From positions 2,480,001-2,544,000 of the forward strand of contig NZ_CP053660.1 in NCBI RefSeq assembly GCF_013177455.1: DNA of 64,000 nt, read 5' to 3'. Below the pieces are notes generated by a model, which ran no database searches, was not told the origin of the DNA, and worked only from the letters and a program-made list of their open reading frames with translations. This DNA is from Nocardioides marmotae (GTDB lineage Bacteria > Actinomycetota > Actinomycetes > Propionibacteriales > Nocardioidaceae). Shown here piece by piece: positions 17,052 to 28,426 of the stretch. The translations under genes were made by a program, and so were the position numbers. The number at the start of each line of letters is the position of its first letter. The first letter of the stretch is position 1.

Positions 17052-18251
17052 TCAATCCTGCAGGCGTCGGGCGACCTGGTCCCAAATCGCGTGGGCCAGC
17101 GCCGCCTTCGAGCCGCGCGGGACCTCGGTCGCGGTGCCGTCGGCGCCGAGGATGACCGCCTCGTTCTCGGGGCTGCCGAAGACCGCACCCCCGCTGACGT
17201 CGTTGACCACCAGCAGGTCGCAGCCCTTGCGGGCCAGCTTGGCGCGGCCCAGCTCCAGGACCGTGCCGGTCGCGTCGCCGGTCTCGGCGGCGAAGCCGAC
17301 CACCACGGTGTCGGCCCGACCCCGGGAGGTGCTCAGCTCGTGGAGCACGTCGGGGTTCTGCACCAGCTCGATGGCGGGCGCGGAGCCGTCGGCGGCCTTC
17401 TTCATCTTCGCCTCGCTGTACGACGCCGGGCGGAAGTCCGCGGGCGCGGCGGCCATCACGACGGCGTCGGCGGAGGCGGCCGCGGGCACGACCACCTCGC
17501 GCAGCTCGGCGATGGTCTCGACCCGCACGACCTTGACCCCTGCGGGGTCGGGCAGCGTGCTGTTGGCCGCGACCAGGGTGACCTCGGCGCCCCGGGCGGC
17601 CGCGGCGCGGGCCAGCGCGAAGCCCTGCAGCCCCGAGGAGCGGTTGCCGAGGAACCGGACCGGGTCGAGGTACTCACGCGTGCCGCCGGCGGAGACCACG
17701 ACGCTGCGCCCGGCGAGGTCGCGGGTCGCGCCGCCGGCCGCGGCTCGGGCCAGGACGTGGGTGCAGAGCTCGAAGATCTCCCCCGGCTCGGGCAGCCGGC
17801 CCTTGCCGGTGTCCTTGCCGGTCAGCCGGCCCTCGGCCGGCTCGATGACCAGGACGCCGCGCTCGCGCAGGGTGGCGACGTTGGCCTGGGTGGCGGGGTG
17901 CTCCCACATCTCGGTGTGCATCGCGGGCGCGAGCACGACCGGGCAGCGGGCGGTGAGCAGGGTGTTGGTGAGCAGGTCGTCGGCCAGGCCGTGCGCGGCG
18001 CGGGCCAGCGTGTCGGCGGTCGCGGGCGCGACGACGACGAGGTCGGCGGACTGGCCCAGCCGCACGTGCGGCACCTCGTGGACGTCGGTCCACACGTCGG
18101 TGGCCACCGGCTTGCCCGAGAGCGCGGCCCAGGTGGGCGCGCCGACGAACTGCAGGGCCGACTCGGTCGGCACGACGGTGACGTCGTGGCCGGACTCGGT
18201 GAGCCGGCGCAGCAGCTCGCACGCCTTGTACGCCGCGATCCCGCCGGTCAC
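17052..18251 (-). CDS. coaBC: CoaBC: phosphopantothenoylcysteine decarboxylase / phosphopantothenate-cysteine ligase
   Basis: Bifunctional coenzyme A biosynthesis enzyme. The CoaC flavoprotein half runs to about residue 175 (VTGGIAAYKACELLRRL, VVVAPATADTLARAAHG, LAPAMHTEMWEHPAT), followed by the CoaB ligase half (VVSAGGTREYLDPVRFLGNR, KKAADG, GFAAETGD, GCDLLVVNDV). The first usual start codon is GTG 18251, but this cuts off the first beta strand: the family normally begins with a strand such as RPTVVLG before VTGGIAAYK. That strand is encoded in frame upstream, reaching a CTG at 18329 that would give MSTGSDHEA and 26 extra residues, 4 nt after the rpoZ stop. The true start is therefore probably CTG 18329. 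It is cotranscribed with rpoZ. Confidence 0.93.
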   Translation of the reverse strand: MTGGIAAYKACELLRRLTESGHDVTVVPTESALQFVGAPTWAALSGKPVATDVWTDVHEVPHVRLGQSADLVVVAPATADTLARAAHGLADDLLTNTLLTARCPVVLAPAMHTEMWEHPATQANVATLRERGVLVIEPAEGRLTGKDTGKGRLPEPGEIFELCTHVLARAAAGGATRDLAGRSVVVSAGGTREYLDPVRFLGNRSSGLQGFALARAAAARGAEVTLVAANSTLPDPAGVKVVRVETIAELREVVVPAAASADAVVMAAAPADFRPASYSEAKMKKAADGSAPAIELVQNPDVLHELSTSRGRADTVVVGFAAETGDATGTVLELGRAKLARKGCDLLVVNDVSGGAVFGSPENEAVILGADGTATEVPRGSKAALAHAIWDQVARRLQD

Positions 18252-18279
18252 CCCGAGGACGACCGTCGGACGAGCAACG

Positions 18280-18306
18280 GGCCGCGCCCCCGTGGGGGAC
18301 GCGGCC
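18280..18306 (-). terminator. Strong GC hairpin between rpoZ and coaBC
   Basis: GGCCGCG and CGCGGCC enclose CCCCC/GGGGG pairing, giving a stem of about 12 bp on both strands. It lies 27 nt after the rpoZ stop. It could attenuate read-through into coaBC, or, if coaBC starts at CTG 18329, it lies inside that gene as codons for EAASPTGAR. No T-tract follows. Confidence 0.45.
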
Positions 18307-18333
18307 TCGTGGTCCGAGCCGGTGCTCAGCGGG

Positions 18334-18666
18334 TCACTCGCCGGGCGCGAAGGAGGCGTCGATGGCGGCGGCCTTGGCGGCGGCCTCCTCGGCGGCCAGC
18401 TCGGCCGGGTCGACGTCCTCGCAGGTCAGCAGGTCCTCGTTGATCTCGCGGAGCGCGATCGAGAGGGGCTTCTCCTGGACGTGGGTGTCGACCAGCGGGC
18501 CGACGTACTCCAGCAGGCCCTCGCCGAGCTGGGAGTAGTAGGCGTTGATCTGCCGGGCGCGCTTGGCGCTGTAGAGGACCAGCTTGTACTTGCTGTCGGT
18601 CTTGGTGAGCAGGTCGTCGATCGAGGGGTTGGTGACACCCTGAGCGTCGATGTTGGGGGCAGACAC
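18334..18666 (-). CDS. rpoZ: RNA polymerase omega subunit
   Basis: Small subunit that helps assemble RNA polymerase around beta prime. The 110-residue product has the actinobacterial omega sequence: [38 protein letters not shown], and [16 protein letters not shown], followed by an acidic, alanine-rich tail ([15 protein letters not shown]). The start is GTG 18666 ([10 protein letters not shown]), 67 bp after the gmk stop. The order mihF-gmk-rpoZ-coaBC-metK-priA is the usual actinobacterial one. The identity is secure. Confidence 0.96.
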   Translation of the reverse strand: MSAPNIDAQGVTNPSIDDLLTKTDSKYKLVLYSAKRARQINAYYSQLGEGLLEYVGPLVDTHVQEKPLSIALREINEDLLTCEDVDPAELAAEEAAAKAAAIDASFAPGE

Positions 18667-18733
18667 GCGTGAAGCCTCACAGGATCGTTGGATGGGTGCC
18701 CGAGCGGCGGAACCGGAGCGGAGCGGGCAGCGC

Positions 18734-19303
18734 TCAGTCGAGCGTCATCAAGGCTACCAACTCGTTGGCGGCAGCGTGAACTTCGTGGTTGACGATGGTG
18801 GTGTCGAACTCGCTCTCGGCGGCCAGCTCGGCGCGGGCGGTCTCCAGGCGGCGCTCGCGCTCCTCCTCGGTCTCGGTGCCCCGGCCGACGAGGCGACGCA
18901 CCAGCTCCTCCCACGAGGGCGGCTTGAGGAAGACGAAGAGCGCCTCGGGCATCGTCCGGCGCACCTGGCGCGCGCCCTGGAGGTCGATCTCGAGCATCGC
19001 GGGTCGGCCGGAGGCCAGTGCGAGGTCGACGGGCTGGCGCGGGGTGCCGTACCGGGCGGACTTGTGGACGACCGCCCACTCCAGCAGGTCGTCCTCGGCG
19101 ATCATGTTGTCGAACTCCTCATCGGAGACGAACCAGTAGTGCACGCCGTTGACCTCGCCGGGGCGCGGCGGGCGGGTCGTCGCGGAGACCGAGATCCAGA
19201 CCTCGGGGTGGTGCTCACGGATGTGCGCGGCGACCGTGCCCTTGCCGACGGCCGTGGGGCCGGCGAGGACGACGAGTCGCGAACGGCGCTCGTGGCCGCT
19301 CAC
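18734..19303 (-). CDS. gmk: Guanylate kinase
   Basis: Phosphorylates GMP to GDP with ATP. The 189-residue product has the P-loop GPTAVGKGT near residues 15-23, the GMP-binding stretch [35 protein letters not shown], and [14 protein letters not shown] 19303 overlaps the mihF stop codon by 4 bp (GTGA), which indicates translational coupling. It is followed by rpoZ after 67 bp; the linkage of gmk and rpoZ is widespread in bacteria. Confidence 0.97.
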   Translation of the reverse strand: MSGHERRSRLVVLAGPTAVGKGTVAAHIREHHPEVWISVSATTRPPRPGEVNGVHYWFVSDEEFDNMIAEDDLLEWAVVHKSARYGTPRQPVDLALASGRPAMLEIDLQGARQVRRTMPEALFVFLKPPSWEELVRRLVGRGTETEEERERRLETARAELAAESEFDTTIVNHEVHAAANELVALMTLD

Positions 19304-19626
19304 GCCGAGCCGCGGGAGCCGAACTCCTTCTCGAGCGCGGCGACCTGCTTGGTCCCGAGCCCGCGGACACGCCTGCTCTCGGCGATGCCGAGGCGCTCCA
19401 TCACCTGCCGCGCCCGCACCTTGCCCAGGCCGGGCATCGCCTGGAGCAGGTCGACGACCCGCATCTTGCCGACGACCTCGTTCTCCTGGCCCTCGCGGAG
19501 CACGTCGACGATGGAGGCGCCGGAGTTCTTGAGCCGGTTCTTGATCTCGGCCCGCTCGCGACGGGAAGCGGCTGCCTTCTCCAGGGCCGCCTGACGTTGT
19601 TCCGGCGTGAGGGGCGGGAGCGCCAC
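19300..19626 (-). CDS. mihF: Mycobacterial-type integration host factor mIHF
   Basis: Nucleoid-associated protein that binds and bends DNA; in actinobacteria it is unrelated to IHF of enterobacteria. The 108-residue product has the family's charged N-terminal helix ([29 protein letters not shown]), the [20 protein letters not shown] segment, and the S13-like helix-two turns-helix region [18 protein letters not shown] with RRVRGLG. It is the first gene of the mihF-gmk-rpoZ-coaBC run and overlaps gmk by 4 bp. A plausible promoter lies 40-75 bp upstream. Confidence 0.96.
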   Translation of the reverse strand: MALPPLTPEQRQAALEKAAASRRERAEIKNRLKNSGASIVDVLREGQENEVVGKMRVVDLLQAMPGLGKVRARQVMERLGIAESRRVRGLGTKQVAALEKEFGSRGSA

Positions 19627-19668
19627 GGGCGAGTCCTTAGTCTTCGACGGTGCGGAGGGGCGGTGCCC

Positions 19669-19698
19669 AATCTAGTCAGAACTCTTCACCCCCGGCAA
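19669..19698 (-). promoter_or_regulatory. Plausible sigma-70-type promoter of mihF
   Basis: On the minus strand, TTGCCG (19693-19698) and TAGATT (19669-19674) are spaced by 18 nt. The -10 box lies 42 nt before the mihF start codon. It fits the housekeeping consensus TTGNCN / TANNNT. Confidence 0.45.
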
Positions 19699-19708
19699 CG
19701 CAGGCCCC

Positions 19709-20155
19709 TCAGAGGGTCAGCGGGGTCCCGCACACGTCGCGGGCCTGCTGCTGCACGCCGGCCAGCGCCTCGACGGTCGCGCGGGCGACCAGCTCGCGCG
19801 CCGCGGCGTCGATGCGGGCGCGCTCGGCCTCGGTCACGCCCGCGGGCGACTCGGCGCGGTCGTACGTCGCCGGGTCGAGGCCCGCGTCGGCCAACGCGTC
19901 GCGCAGCTCGCGCACCCGCCCGGTCACCAGGTCCCACTCGTCGCGCAGGTCGCGGGGGGCGGCGTCCTCGAGGGCCTCGAGGCTCGGCAGCGCCTCGAGG
20001 AGCGCGGCGGGCGAGCCGTCGGCGACGGTCTCGGAGAGGTCCGGGCGCTGCTCCTCGACGACCTCGCAGTAGGCCTCGTGCGGGTCCTGGGAGCAGGCCG
20101 TCAGCGGCGTGAGCAGCAGGAGCGGCGCGAGGAGGCCCCAGCCCGGGCGGATCAC
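19709..20155 (-). CDS. Small secreted lipoprotein of unknown function
   Basis: The 148-residue product begins MIRPGWGLLAPLLLLTPLTACSQD with a typical lipoprotein signal; the lipobox is LTAC (Cys21). The mature part is helical and acidic, with two cysteines (AYCEVVEEQRPDL and the terminal DVCGTPLTL) that could form one disulfide. GTG 20155 overlaps the pyrF stop by 4 bp (GTGA), so the gene is the last member of the pyrimidine operon although nothing links it to nucleotide synthesis. The family was not recognised; similar small lipoproteins next to pyrF occur in related actinobacteria as far as I recall. Confidence 0.8.
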   Translation of the reverse strand: MIRPGWGLLAPLLLLTPLTACSQDPHEAYCEVVEEQRPDLSETVADGSPAALLEALPSLEALEDAAPRDLRDEWDLVTGRVRELRDALADAGLDPATYDRAESPAGVTEAERARIDAAARELVARATVEALAGVQQQARDVCGTPLTL

Positions 20156-20997
20156 CGCAGCGCCGCGAGCTCGTCGTTGGCGGCCCGCACCGCGTCGCGC
20201 ATCGCGGCGGCGTCCGGGCCGCGGCGCAGGACCTCGCGCGAGGAGCTGGGCAGCACGTTCGCGGCGGCCGCGCCGAAGATCCGGCGCACGTCGGCCGTGG
20301 TGCCGCCCTGGGCGCCGTACCCCGGGGCGAGGACCGGACCGTTGAACGCCAGGTCCTCCTCGGTCGCCCCGATCGTCGCGCCGACGACGGCGCCGAAGGA
20401 GCCGAGGGGCTCCGCGCCGGCGTTGAGCCGGCGCAGGTGGTCCAGGACGCGGCCGGCGACGGTGGAGCCGTCCTCGAGGCGGGCGTGCTGCACCTCGGGG
20501 CCCTCCGGGTTCGAGGTCAGGGCCAGCACGAACAGCCCGCCGCCGTGCCGCTCGGCGGCCTCGACGAACGGGTCGAGCGAGCCGAACCCGAGGAACGGGC
20601 TCACCGTCACGGCGTCCGAGCCCAGCGGCGAGGCGGGGTCGAGGTACGCCGCGGCGTAGGCCGCCGAGGTGGACCCGATGTCGCCGCGCTTGGCGTCCAT
20701 CACCACCAGCGCGCCGGCGGCCTTCGAGGCGGCCACGACCTCCTCGAGGACGGCGACGCCGCGGCTGCCGAACCGCTCGTAGAACGCCGACTGCGGCTTG
20801 ACCACGCTCGCGTGCGGGGCGACCGCCTCCACGACGGTCAGCGCGAAGCGGCGCAGCCCCTCGGCGTCGTCGGGCAGCCCCCAGCCGGCCAGCAGGCCGG
20901 CGTGCGGGTCGATGCCGACGCACAGCGGCCCGCGCGCGTCGACCGCGGCGCGCAGGCGCGCGCCGAACGTGCTCGGGGTGCTCGGGGTGCTGGTCAT
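20152..20997 (-). CDS. pyrF: Orotidine-5'-phosphate decarboxylase
   Basis: Final step to UMP: decarboxylates orotidine monophosphate. The 281-residue product is a subgroup 2 enzyme, shown by the length and by the catalytic motif VVMDAKRGDIGSTSAAY. Other landmarks are VGIDPHAGLLAGWGL, KPQSAFYERFG, DAVTVSPFLGFGS and PVLAPGYGAQGG. The N-terminus TSTPSTPST comes from a 9-bp tandem repeat (GGGGTGCTC type). It lies 9 bp after the PyrD-like gene and overlaps the lipoprotein gene by 4 bp. It should follow the PyrR control at the carA leader. Confidence 0.96.
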   Translation of the reverse strand: MTSTPSTPSTFGARLRAAVDARGPLCVGIDPHAGLLAGWGLPDDAEGLRRFALTVVEAVAPHASVVKPQSAFYERFGSRGVAVLEEVVAASKAAGALVVMDAKRGDIGSTSAAYAAAYLDPASPLGSDAVTVSPFLGFGSLDPFVEAAERHGGGLFVLALTSNPEGPEVQHARLEDGSTVAGRVLDHLRRLNAGAEPLGSFGAVVGATIGATEEDLAFNGPVLAPGYGAQGGTTADVRRIFGAAAANVLPSSSREVLRRGPDAAAMRDAVRAANDELAALR

Positions 20998-21006
20998 GCG
21001 GCCTCC

Positions 21007-21810
21007 TCAGGCGAGCGCGGCCGCGAGGCGCGCGGCGGCGGTGGGGTCGTGGAGCAGCGCGGTGCCGACCTGGACCGCGACCGCCCCGGCGTCGAGGAAC
21101 GCCCGCGCGTCCTCGGCGGTGGTGATGCCACCGCCGCCGACGACGGGTACGCCGGGCAGCGCGGCGCGCACCTCGGTCACGCACCGCAGGGCGAGCGGCC
21201 GCACCGCGGGACCGCTGAGCCCGGCGGGCCGGCCGTCGGGCAGGGCCGCGGCCTGCGGGCCGCCGACGACGACCCCGGCCGCTCCGGCGTCGGTGACGAC
21301 GCGGGCGGACTCCGCGACGCGCAGCACGTCGGCGCGGACCTTCGCCAGCACCGGGAGGTCCTGGGCCTCGCGGACGACGGCGGCGACGACGTTGGCGGCG
21401 TGGAACGGCTCGCGCACGTCGAGCAGCCCGTGGGCCCGGGCGTCGGGGACGGCGAGGTTGACCTCGATGCCGCGGACGCCGGGCGCCCGGGCGAGGCGCC
21501 GCGCGACCTCGGCGTGCTCGGCGACCGAGGCCCCGGTGATCGAGACGACGACCCGCGGCGGCTGCTGGACCAGCCAGGGCAGCTCGGTGGCCAGGAACAT
21601 CTCCAGCCCCGGGCCGGGGAGGCCGGTGCTGTGCACGAGGCCCGAGGCGGTCTCCGCGATCCGCGGGGCCGGCCCGCCGGAGCGGGCGTTGAGCGTCAGC
21701 GAGCGGGTGGTGAAGGCACCGATGCCCTCCAGCCCGCCCAGGGCGGCGAGCTCGCGACCGGTGCCGCCGCAGCCCGCGGCGACGACGACGGGGTTGCCGA
21801 GGTCGATCAC
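21007..21810 (-). CDS. PyrD class 1B-like protein lacking the catalytic cysteine
   Basis: The 267-residue product is clearly homologous to the catalytic subunit of NAD-type dihydroorotate dehydrogenase. It keeps the N-terminal strand (DLGNPVVVAAGCGGTGRE), ELPWL, the FMN-site stretch [25 protein letters not shown] and VGTALL. The active-site motif, NxSCPN in class 1 enzymes, reads NLAVPD at 118-123, so the catalytic Cys is Val121; the INT motif is also lost (VVGGPQAAA near 181-189). It therefore may not oxidise dihydroorotate. It overlaps pyrK by 4 bp (GTGA at 21807-21810) and precedes pyrF. A true quinone-type pyrD lies two genes upstream, so activity is not needed for the pathway. It may be a structural partner of PyrK or have a different substrate. 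Confidence 0.85.
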   Translation of the reverse strand: MIDLGNPVVVAAGCGGTGRELAALGGLEGIGAFTTRSLTLNARSGGPAPRIAETASGLVHSTGLPGPGLEMFLATELPWLVQQPPRVVVSITGASVAEHAEVARRLARAPGVRGIEVNLAVPDARAHGLLDVREPFHAANVVAAVVREAQDLPVLAKVRADVLRVAESARVVTDAGAAGVVVGGPQAAALPDGRPAGLSGPAVRPLALRCVTEVRAALPGVPVVGGGGITTAEDARAFLDAGAVAVQVGTALLHDPTAAARLAAALA

Positions 21811-22631
21811 GACGGCTCCCCCGCCCCGGCCAGCTCGTCCCAGCGGACCCGGTCGCCGCGCACGACCGGCCCCTCGGTGCACGCGCGTACGACGCGGGCC
21901 ACGCCGTCCTCGCCGACCACCGGCAGCGGGCAGCCGTGGCACAGGCCGGTCCCGCAGGCGAGCGGCTGCTCGACGGCCGTCTGGCTCCAGGCCCCGGCCT
22001 GCTCGGCGGCCGCCGCGACCGCGTGCAGCGTCGGCACCGGCCCGGCGGCGTACACGACCTCCGCGGCGGACTGGGCGAGCACCCCGGCCACGACGTCGGC
22101 GACCGACCCGCGGCGCCCGACCGAGCCGTCGGCGGTGACCACGGTGACGGCCCGGGCGACCCGGCGGGCCTCCAGCGCGGAGAGCAGCCGGCGCTCGTCG
22201 GGGGCCGCGACCAGCAGGCTCACCGCGCAGCCGCGCTCGCGGAGCCGCTCGGCGAGGGGGTAGAGCGGCGCGGCGGCGTACCCCTCCCCCACGAGCAGCG
22301 TCGCGACCGGCTCCTTGGGCAGGGCGAAGGCGCGGCCCAGCGGGCCGGTCAGCTCCAGGCGGGTGCCGACCGGCCGCTCCGCGAGCCACCGCGTGCCCGG
22401 ACCGACCGGCTCGACCACCAGCTGCAGCGCCGGCCCGTAGCCGCCCACCGGCTTGACGCCGTGCACCCACAGCGCCCGGCGGGCCAGCCTGGTGCCGTCG
22501 ACCGAGACCGCGACGAAGGTGCCCGGGCGGAACCGCTCGGCGACGCCGGGGGCGACGACGGTCAGGTGCTGGAAGGCACCGACCCGCTTGCTGGCCAGCA
22601 CCTCGCCGGTGGTGTGGAGCGGGGACTTCAC
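21807..22631 (-). CDS. pyrK: PyrK-type dihydroorotate dehydrogenase electron transfer subunit
   Basis: PyrK carries FAD and a [2Fe-2S] cluster and passes electrons from dihydroorotate dehydrogenase B to NAD+. The 274-residue product has the ferredoxin-reductase-like barrel (residues about 10-100), a nucleotide-binding domain ([38 protein letters not shown]), and the cluster cysteines in the CX4CX2C...C pattern: Cys226, Cys231, Cys234 and Cys251. GTG 22631 overlaps the pyrD stop by 4 bp. All cofactor sites look intact, which is notable because its only class 1 partner in the operon has lost the catalytic Cys. Confidence 0.93.
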   Translation of the reverse strand: MKSPLHTTGEVLASKRVGAFQHLTVVAPGVAERFRPGTFVAVSVDGTRLARRALWVHGVKPVGGYGPALQLVVEPVGPGTRWLAERPVGTRLELTGPLGRAFALPKEPVATLLVGEGYAAAPLYPLAERLRERGCAVSLLVAAPDERRLLSALEARRVARAVTVVTADGSVGRRGSVADVVAGVLAQSAAEVVYAAGPVPTLHAVAAAAEQAGAWSQTAVEQPLACGTGLCHGCPLPVVGEDGVARVVRACTEGPVVRGDRVRWDELAGAGEPS

Positions 22632-23697
22632 CCCCTGCCCACCCCTGAACCCACCTCTGGGCCGACCCCGGCCAGGACGCGCCGGGGCCAGAGCGGGCCC
22701 TCGTAGACGAACGCGGAGTAGCCCTGGAGCAGGTCGGCGCCGGCCGCGAGCCGGGCGCGGGCGTCCTCGGCGGTGGTGATGCCGCCGACCCCGATGATCG
22801 TCGGGCCCTCGCCGAGCCGGTCGCGCAGGATCCGGGTCACCTCGAGCGCGCGCTCGCGCACCGGGGCGCCCGAGAGCCCGCCGTTGCCGATCGCCTCGAC
22901 CTCGGCGGCCGAGCTGGCCAGCCCCTCGCGGGAGATCGTGGTGTTGGTGGCCACGATGCCGTCCAGGCCGATCGCCAGCGCCATGTCGGCCACCGCCACC
23001 ACGTCCTCGTCGGCGAGGTCGGGCGCGATCTTGACCAGCAGCGGCACCCGCGCCGAGGTCACCGTGTCGGCGGTCCGGCGGACGTGCTCGAGCAGCGGCT
23101 GGAGCTTCTCGACGGCCTGGAGGTTCCGCAGGCCCGGGGTGTTCGGGGAGCTCACGTTGACCACGAGGTAGTCGGCGAACGGCGCGAGCAGGCGGGTGCT
23201 CTTGGCGTAGTCGGCCTCCACCGCCGCCTGGTCGTCGTCCGGCACGACCTTGGTCTTGCCGATGTTGATCCCGAGGACCGGACCGCCGGCCGCCTCGTCC
23301 CGCGAGAGCCGGGCGCGACGCTCGGCCAGGCGACGGGCGACCACCTCGGCGCCGTCGTTGTTGAAGCCCATCCGGTTGACCACCGCGCGGTCGGCGGGCA
23401 GGCGGAAGAGCCGCGGCGTGGGGTTGCCCGGCTGCCCCTCCCCCGTGACCGTGCCGACCTCGACGTGCCCGAAGCCGAGCGCGGCGAGGGCGTCGATGCC
23501 GACGGCGTTCTTGTCGAAGCCGGCGGCCACGCCCAGCACGTTCGGGAAGCTCAGCCCGAGCGCCTCCACGGGCTTCCCCGGCGTGCGCAGCAGCCGGGTC
23601 AGCGGCGCGCCGGCGCGCACCGCGCGGAAGCCCAGGTGGTGCGCCCGCTCGGCGTCGATGCGGGTCGCGACGTGGTCGAAGAGCAGCCCGTACGCCG

Positions 23698-23701
<4 letters not shown>
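22628..23701 (-). CDS. pyrD: Quinone-dependent dihydroorotate dehydrogenase (class 2)
   Basis: Membrane-associated enzyme that oxidises dihydroorotate to orotate and reduces quinone. The 357-residue product has the class 2 N-terminal quinone-tunnel helices ([20 protein letters not shown]), [25 protein letters not shown], and the catalytic serine in [19 protein letters not shown]/phosphate elements [22 protein letters not shown] and [12 protein letters not shown] are present. GTG 23701 overlaps the carB stop by 4 bp. This copy is fully equipped and is the likely working enzyme of the pathway. A glycine-rich tail ([12 protein letters not shown]) ends the protein. Confidence 0.96.
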
Positions 23702-27021
<3,320 letters not shown>

Positions 27022-27022
27022 G

Positions 27023-28192
27023 TCAGGCGTCCTTCTTCTCGGTCGGGTTCTCGGTCTGGTCCTCGGTGGACCGGTCGGCCATGAGGTCGACGAACCGGTC
27101 GAAGAGGTACGCCGCGTCGTGCGGGCCGGCGGCGGCCTCGGGGTGGTACTGGACCGAGAAGCTCCGCAGCCGTCCCTGGTCGTCGCGCAGCTCGAGACCC
27201 TCGACGACGTCGTCGTTGAGGCAGACGTGGCTCACGCTCGCCTCGCCGTACGGCGTGGTGGTGCTTCCCTCGAGCGGGGCGTCCACGGCGAAGCCGTGGT
27301 TGTGGGCGGTCACCTCGACCTTGCCGGTGGTGCGGTCGATCACCGGCTGGTTGATGCCGCGGTGGCCGTACTTGAGCTTGTAGGTGCCGAAGCCGAGGGC
27401 CCGGCCGAAGAGCTGGTTGCCGAAGCAGATCCCGAAGTACGGCACCTGCTGCTCCAGTGCTCCCTGGAGGACCTCGACCTGCTGGGTCGTCGCGGCCGGG
27501 TCGCCGGGGCCGTTGGAGTAGAAGAGCCCGTCGGGCTGCACCGCGAGGACGTCCTCGAGGGTCGAGGTGGCGGGCAGGACGTGCACCTCGATGCCGCGCT
27601 CGGCCATCCGCTGCGGCGTCATCGACTTGATCCCGAGGTCGAGGGCGGCGACGGTGAACCGCTTCTCCCCCTGCGCCGGGACGACGTACGCCTCGGTGGT
27701 GGACACCTCGTCGGCGAGCTCGAGCCCGCTCATCTCCGAGGACGCGCGCACCCGCTCCAGCAGGGCGGCGGGGTCGGTCTCGGTGGTGGAGATGCCCACG
27801 CGCATCGCCCCGCGCTCGCGCAGGTGACGGGTCAGCGCGCGGGTGTCCACGCCGCTGATCCCGACGACGCCCTGCTCGCGCAGCTGATCGTCGAGGGTGC
27901 GGCGGCTGCGCCAGCTCGACGGCACCCGGGCGGGGTCGCGCACGACGTACCCGGCGACCCAGATCCGGCGGGACTCGGGGTCCTCGTCGTTGATGCCGGT
28001 GTTGCCGACGTGCGGGGCCGTCATGACGACGACCTGACGGTGGTAGGACGGGTCGGTGAGCGTCTCCTGGTAACCGGTCATGCCGGTGTTGAAGACCGCT
28101 TCGCCGAAGGTCTCGCCGGGGGCTCCGAAGGCCTCGCCGGTGAAGCTGCGACCGTCCTCGAGGACCAGGATCGCGGGGGCATGCGACGGCAC
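27023..28192 (-). CDS. carA: Carbamoyl-phosphate synthase small subunit
   Basis: Glutamine amidotransferase subunit that feeds ammonia to CarB. The 389-residue product has the N-terminal CarA domain ([36 protein letters not shown]) and a class I GATase domain with the nucleophile in [13 protein letters not shown] and the His/Glu pair in [16 protein letters not shown] 28192 is placed 6 nt after the Shine-Dalgarno AGGAGGT that is part of the PyrR hairpin; the longer upstream frame is rejected because it runs through that leader. It is the first gene of the carA-carB-pyrD-pyrK-pyrD-like-pyrF unit, divergent from the adhesin-sortase gene. Confidence 0.97.
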   Translation of the reverse strand: MPSHAPAILVLEDGRSFTGEAFGAPGETFGEAVFNTGMTGYQETLTDPSYHRQVVVMTAPHVGNTGINDEDPESRRIWVAGYVVRDPARVPSSWRSRRTLDDQLREQGVVGISGVDTRALTRHLRERGAMRVGISTTETDPAALLERVRASSEMSGLELADEVSTTEAYVVPAQGEKRFTVAALDLGIKSMTPQRMAERGIEVHVLPATSTLEDVLAVQPDGLFYSNGPGDPAATTQQVEVLQGALEQQVPYFGICFGNQLFGRALGFGTYKLKYGHRGINQPVIDRTTGKVEVTAHNHGFAVDAPLEGSTTTPYGEASVSHVCLNDDVVEGLELRDDQGRLRSFSVQYHPEAAAGPHDAAYLFDRFVDLMADRSTEDQTENPTEKKDA

Positions 28193-28197
28193 GCCGC

Positions 28198-28257
28198 ACC
28201 TCCTTCTCCGCCTCACGGGACGGATCGTTAAAGGATGTTCGAACGACGCGAACCCTA
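28198..28257 (-). promoter_or_regulatory. PyrR-binding translational repressor hairpin and -10 box of the carA operon
   Basis: Minus strand 28236 to 28198 reads ATCCTTTAACGATCCGTCCC then GTGAGGCGGAGAAGGAGGT. TCCCGTGAGGC is the PyrR-loop consensus (UCCNGUGAGG). CCG/CGG closes the loop and the outer TCCTT pairs with AAGGA of the Shine-Dalgarno, so folding hides the ribosome binding site. A TAGGGT -10 box at 28252-28257 would start the RNA just before the hairpin. The same 39-nt element with few changes precedes pyrR. PyrR control of translation initiation is known in mycobacteria. Confidence 0.85.
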
Positions 28258-28426
28258 TCAGCGGCGCGCCGGCCCGCCCGACCTGCTCGGGCCGAACGGC
28301 CCTCGCCGGCGCGGCAACCCCGGGACCATCGGCCCTCACCTGCTCCCTGCGTGGCTGTGACGCTCCTGGCGGAGGGACAACGAGGCTTGGCACCGGGTCC
28401 GCCCTCCGTTACGGGAGGTGGACGTC

